Shown here piece by piece: positions 62,093 through 64,000 of a stretch of 64,000 nt of DNA; the first letter of the stretch is position 1, and every line of letters starts with the position of its first letter. Source of the DNA: Streblospio benedicti (lineage: Eukaryota > Annelida > Polychaeta > Spionida > Spionidae); NCBI GenBank assembly GCA_019095985.1, contig CM032660.1, forward strand, positions 9,243,501-9,307,500, read 5' to 3'. The notes below the pieces were generated by a model. That model ran no database searches. It was given only the letters and a program-made list of their open reading frames with translations, and was not told the origin of the DNA. A program made the position numbers and the translations under genes.

Positions 62093-63761
62093 CTGAAAGT
62101 GCATATATACTGTATTTTTACTGTGAATTTGTACGTTTTTACACTATGGATCTGTGTGTACATACGCATTGGCGTTTCTAGGACGTTGCGTTATGCAAGC
62201 TTTTTATGCTCATCGTCTTTGTGGGATTCGAATGCATGCCGATGGTGGCTAAATTCGTAAAGTTTTTACGCACTTTTCTCTTCTAACAACTTCCACTAGA
62301 ACCAAACAATCGTTGAAATATGCATATATGTTAGCCTATATGAGGTATTTGACTCTAACTAGTCTAGAAACGCCCATATACAGCTGTCTCACATATTCCC
62401 CAGAAATCGTGATCAAGCTAGATTTTGCCCAACCGGTACAGAACAATAGCATTCTGAATGAACTATACGACACTGATGCAATACTAAGCCAATTTAAATT
62501 GAAATTATTTTTCAGTGCACTTCCGGCTGAACATCCCCCTGTTTCTTTCAATAAAAAGCCCCTTTATTGGACGCCCGTTTAATCAACAGCACGCGTGTTG
62601 AACACGAGTCACTGGATTTCTCATAACATCTCGTCTGCGGAGGATACAAAATATGGAAATTGCGCTCAAAAATCAATGCCAGTTGGCAATTACGCTCCGT
62701 GGTGTTCCTGGAAAATGACGCCACTTGTCAACGTGCTATTTCAAAAAACACACGTGCCTTCAGATATTGGCATCGCTGGCATTGTTCTCGGCAAAGTGAA
62801 CTTTATCTGCTGGAAATGTGTAGTTAAGCCACGAAATGACATTTTTATTTATGATATTTAAGCGCAAATTGTTTTTGAATATTTTTATCCGCAGTGTATG
62901 AGGCGATGTTGTGTGAGCTCTTGCTCACTCGAACGGGCAAATAACCGTCATGTTCATAGATACCGATTTCAATATCGACACACTATGTGTACATATATAG
63001 GGGGCCTACCACCAGTATCCCACTAATTCGATCGTTTTCATCTGTAATCTGTATACTGTTTGTCTATAGCATAAACTATCCAAATGTCACTCGCAAAGGT
63101 TCTCATTTAGTACGTCACAGGGACATTCTGTAATGTTTATTCATGACAACATTTTCGTGTAGTTGCCTATCTCGAATATTGACAACCTAGAGCATTATTA
63201 CCGAAATCCTGAAATGTAGATTCGATATGACGAGTTTCAACTGTTCCTGTAACTGTTTCCCCGCAGCAGTCGACACTTACCCATTTCCTTTCATTCAAAT
63301 GGTGAACAAATATCAGTTGGCTATCTCGAATATTGGCTATCTCTTCCACCATTACTGCCATCGTAATATCGAGATAACGAGTTTCGACTGTAACTGCACC
63401 AGCTGTCCGCAGAGCACTCTTTATCATTTCCAGTCAACCACACCAAACCCTAATGCTGGCTATCTCGACAAGTTTACAGCCATTCTAATTATATATGTAA
63501 GTAAATTCGAGAAAATAGTAGTTAGTTCAGGAATTATTGTTCCTATAGGATAGCACATGAAAGCGTACATGTAGTATATGTATTGCTTATTTCCAATATG
63601 GTCATGTTTGTTTTTCATGTTATGTAACCAACTGAGCCTCGGCTGGCGGGGGGGGGGCACACTAGAGCTCTATTGTTGTCAAATTAGGTGAGTTCTTTTC
63701 CGTACAGAGAGGTTGCTCTCCTTTTAACGAGGCTTCCTAAGATAACGAGTTCCTACTGTAC
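62093..63761 (-). other. Lmx1 intron inside LIM domain 2
   Basis: The intron interrupts LIM2. The part from 63160 to the exon edge is a repeat array that copies the exon boundary (separate entry). The remainder has no supported exon; the plus-strand frames at 62313-62582 and 62595-62861 are taken as chance. Confidence 0.65.
63160..63761 (-). repeat. intronic repeats copying the LIM2 exon's donor edge
   Basis: Read on the minus strand, the exon ends GTCTGCGGACAGCAGCTGCAG and the intron begins GTACAGTAGGAACTCGTTATC. Related copies follow at about 63376-63416 (CTCTGCGGACAGCTGGTGCA, then GTTACAGTCGAAACTCGTTAT) and 63216-63272 (a more diverged CTGCTGCGGGG...ACAGTTGAAACTCG). The stretch between also repeats ATAGCCAATATTCGAGATAG-like words (63165, 63317, 63455). 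The units are about 150-350 bp. Confidence 0.7.
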
Positions 63762-63888
63762 CTGCAGCTGCTGTCCGCAGACGACACACATGAAGCAGCG
63801 CACGTGGTACACGTTGCCCAGCGCGCGCATCACCAGCTCGTGGGGAGGTATCGGCGCCAGGCAGCCGCAGCACTTGGCCCCGTAGAAC
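63762..63888 (-). CDS. Lmx1: Lmx1-type protein, first half of LIM domain 2
   Basis: One base plus 42 codons read FYGAKCCGCLAPIPPHELVM, then RALGNVYHVRCFMCVVCGQQ and LQ. The LIM2 zinc ligands are visible as C-x2-C (exon residues 6 and 9), H-x2-C (28 and 31) and C-x2-C (34 and 37), with the finger completed on the next exon. It matches human LMX1B [20 protein letters not shown] closely. Acceptor GTGTTGCAG, donor CAG/GTACAG. The upstream exon(s) with LIM1 and the start codon are outside this window, so the gene is partial here. LIM-homeodomain proteins of this family act in the nucleus as DNA-binding regulators of neural and dorsal patterning genes. Confidence 0.94.
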
Positions 63889-64000
63889 CTGCAACACGGG
63901 CCAGCAGGCGAGCCAACGTTAATATCGACATTGCAATGAGTTTGTGGGTTCAATGTTCTGTTGATTAGGTACATAACACACGCTTTCATTTCTTTTTGTT
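63889..64000 (-). other. start of the next Lmx1 intron
   Basis: Only the 3' end of an intron is present, with a polypyrimidine stretch and CAG acceptor for the LIM2 exon. LIM1 would lie beyond the window. Confidence 0.7.

Noticed and set aside
1-64000. CRISPR arrays, operons, phage or bacterial elements
   Set aside because: Split genes with GT-AG introns and animal protein families show this is a eukaryotic nuclear locus; no regularly spaced short repeats were seen.

Overview
This is a gene-poor, intron-rich, repeat-bearing animal genome window, AT-rich outside exons. It fits an invertebrate deuterostome, most likely an amphioxus (Branchiostoma). The support is protein-level similarity to chordate LMX1 and TMEM268, long introns full of short non-autonomous elements and tRNA-derived repeats, and intronic minisatellites that copy exon edges. 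The species call is an inference. No bacterial-type operon, CRISPR array or rRNA gene was seen.

Two host genes are supported, arranged tail to tail. On the + strand, 1.0-47.8 kb holds a TMEM268-like two-pass membrane protein gene. It has seven common exons (37333-45755) preceded by three mutually exclusive first coding exons at 1188-2661, 10726-11326 and 19522-20236. Each of the three has its own start codon with an in-frame stop upstream, and each ends in Tyr plus one base before a GTAAGT donor. All three therefore join in frame to the same acceptor at 37333. The predicted isoforms are about 768, 477 and 515 residues, sharing a 277-residue membrane core. TATA plus initiator pairs are visible before the first and third alternative exons.

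On the - strand, 53.05-64 kb holds the 3' six exons of an Lmx1-type LIM-homeobox transcription factor gene: LIM2, a homeodomain split over two exons with its last residues on a third, a basic linker and the family C-terminus. The LIM1 exon(s) and promoter lie beyond position 64000. A 3'UTR of about 2.5 kb is inferred, ending at an AATAAA near 53.07 kb. The region at 47.8-53.05 kb is intergenic.

The large introns carry a 545-bp foldback element with 110-bp inverted arms (4939-5483), a 675-bp inverted-repeat element with a perfect 36-bp palindrome (13433-14107), two or three copies of a short GGCAGATCCAGG-ended MITE, several tRNA-like SINE heads, a broken antisense coding remnant (about 38.7-39.3 kb), a G-quadruplex-prone run and a T37G13 tract.

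The most interesting observations are the three interchangeable N-terminal exons of the TMEM268-like gene, and two separate intronic repeat arrays (41.6-42.68 kb and 63.16-63.76 kb). In each array the repeat units contain the adjacent exon's splice site plus about 20 bases of its coding sequence, creating decoy splice sites next to the real one.
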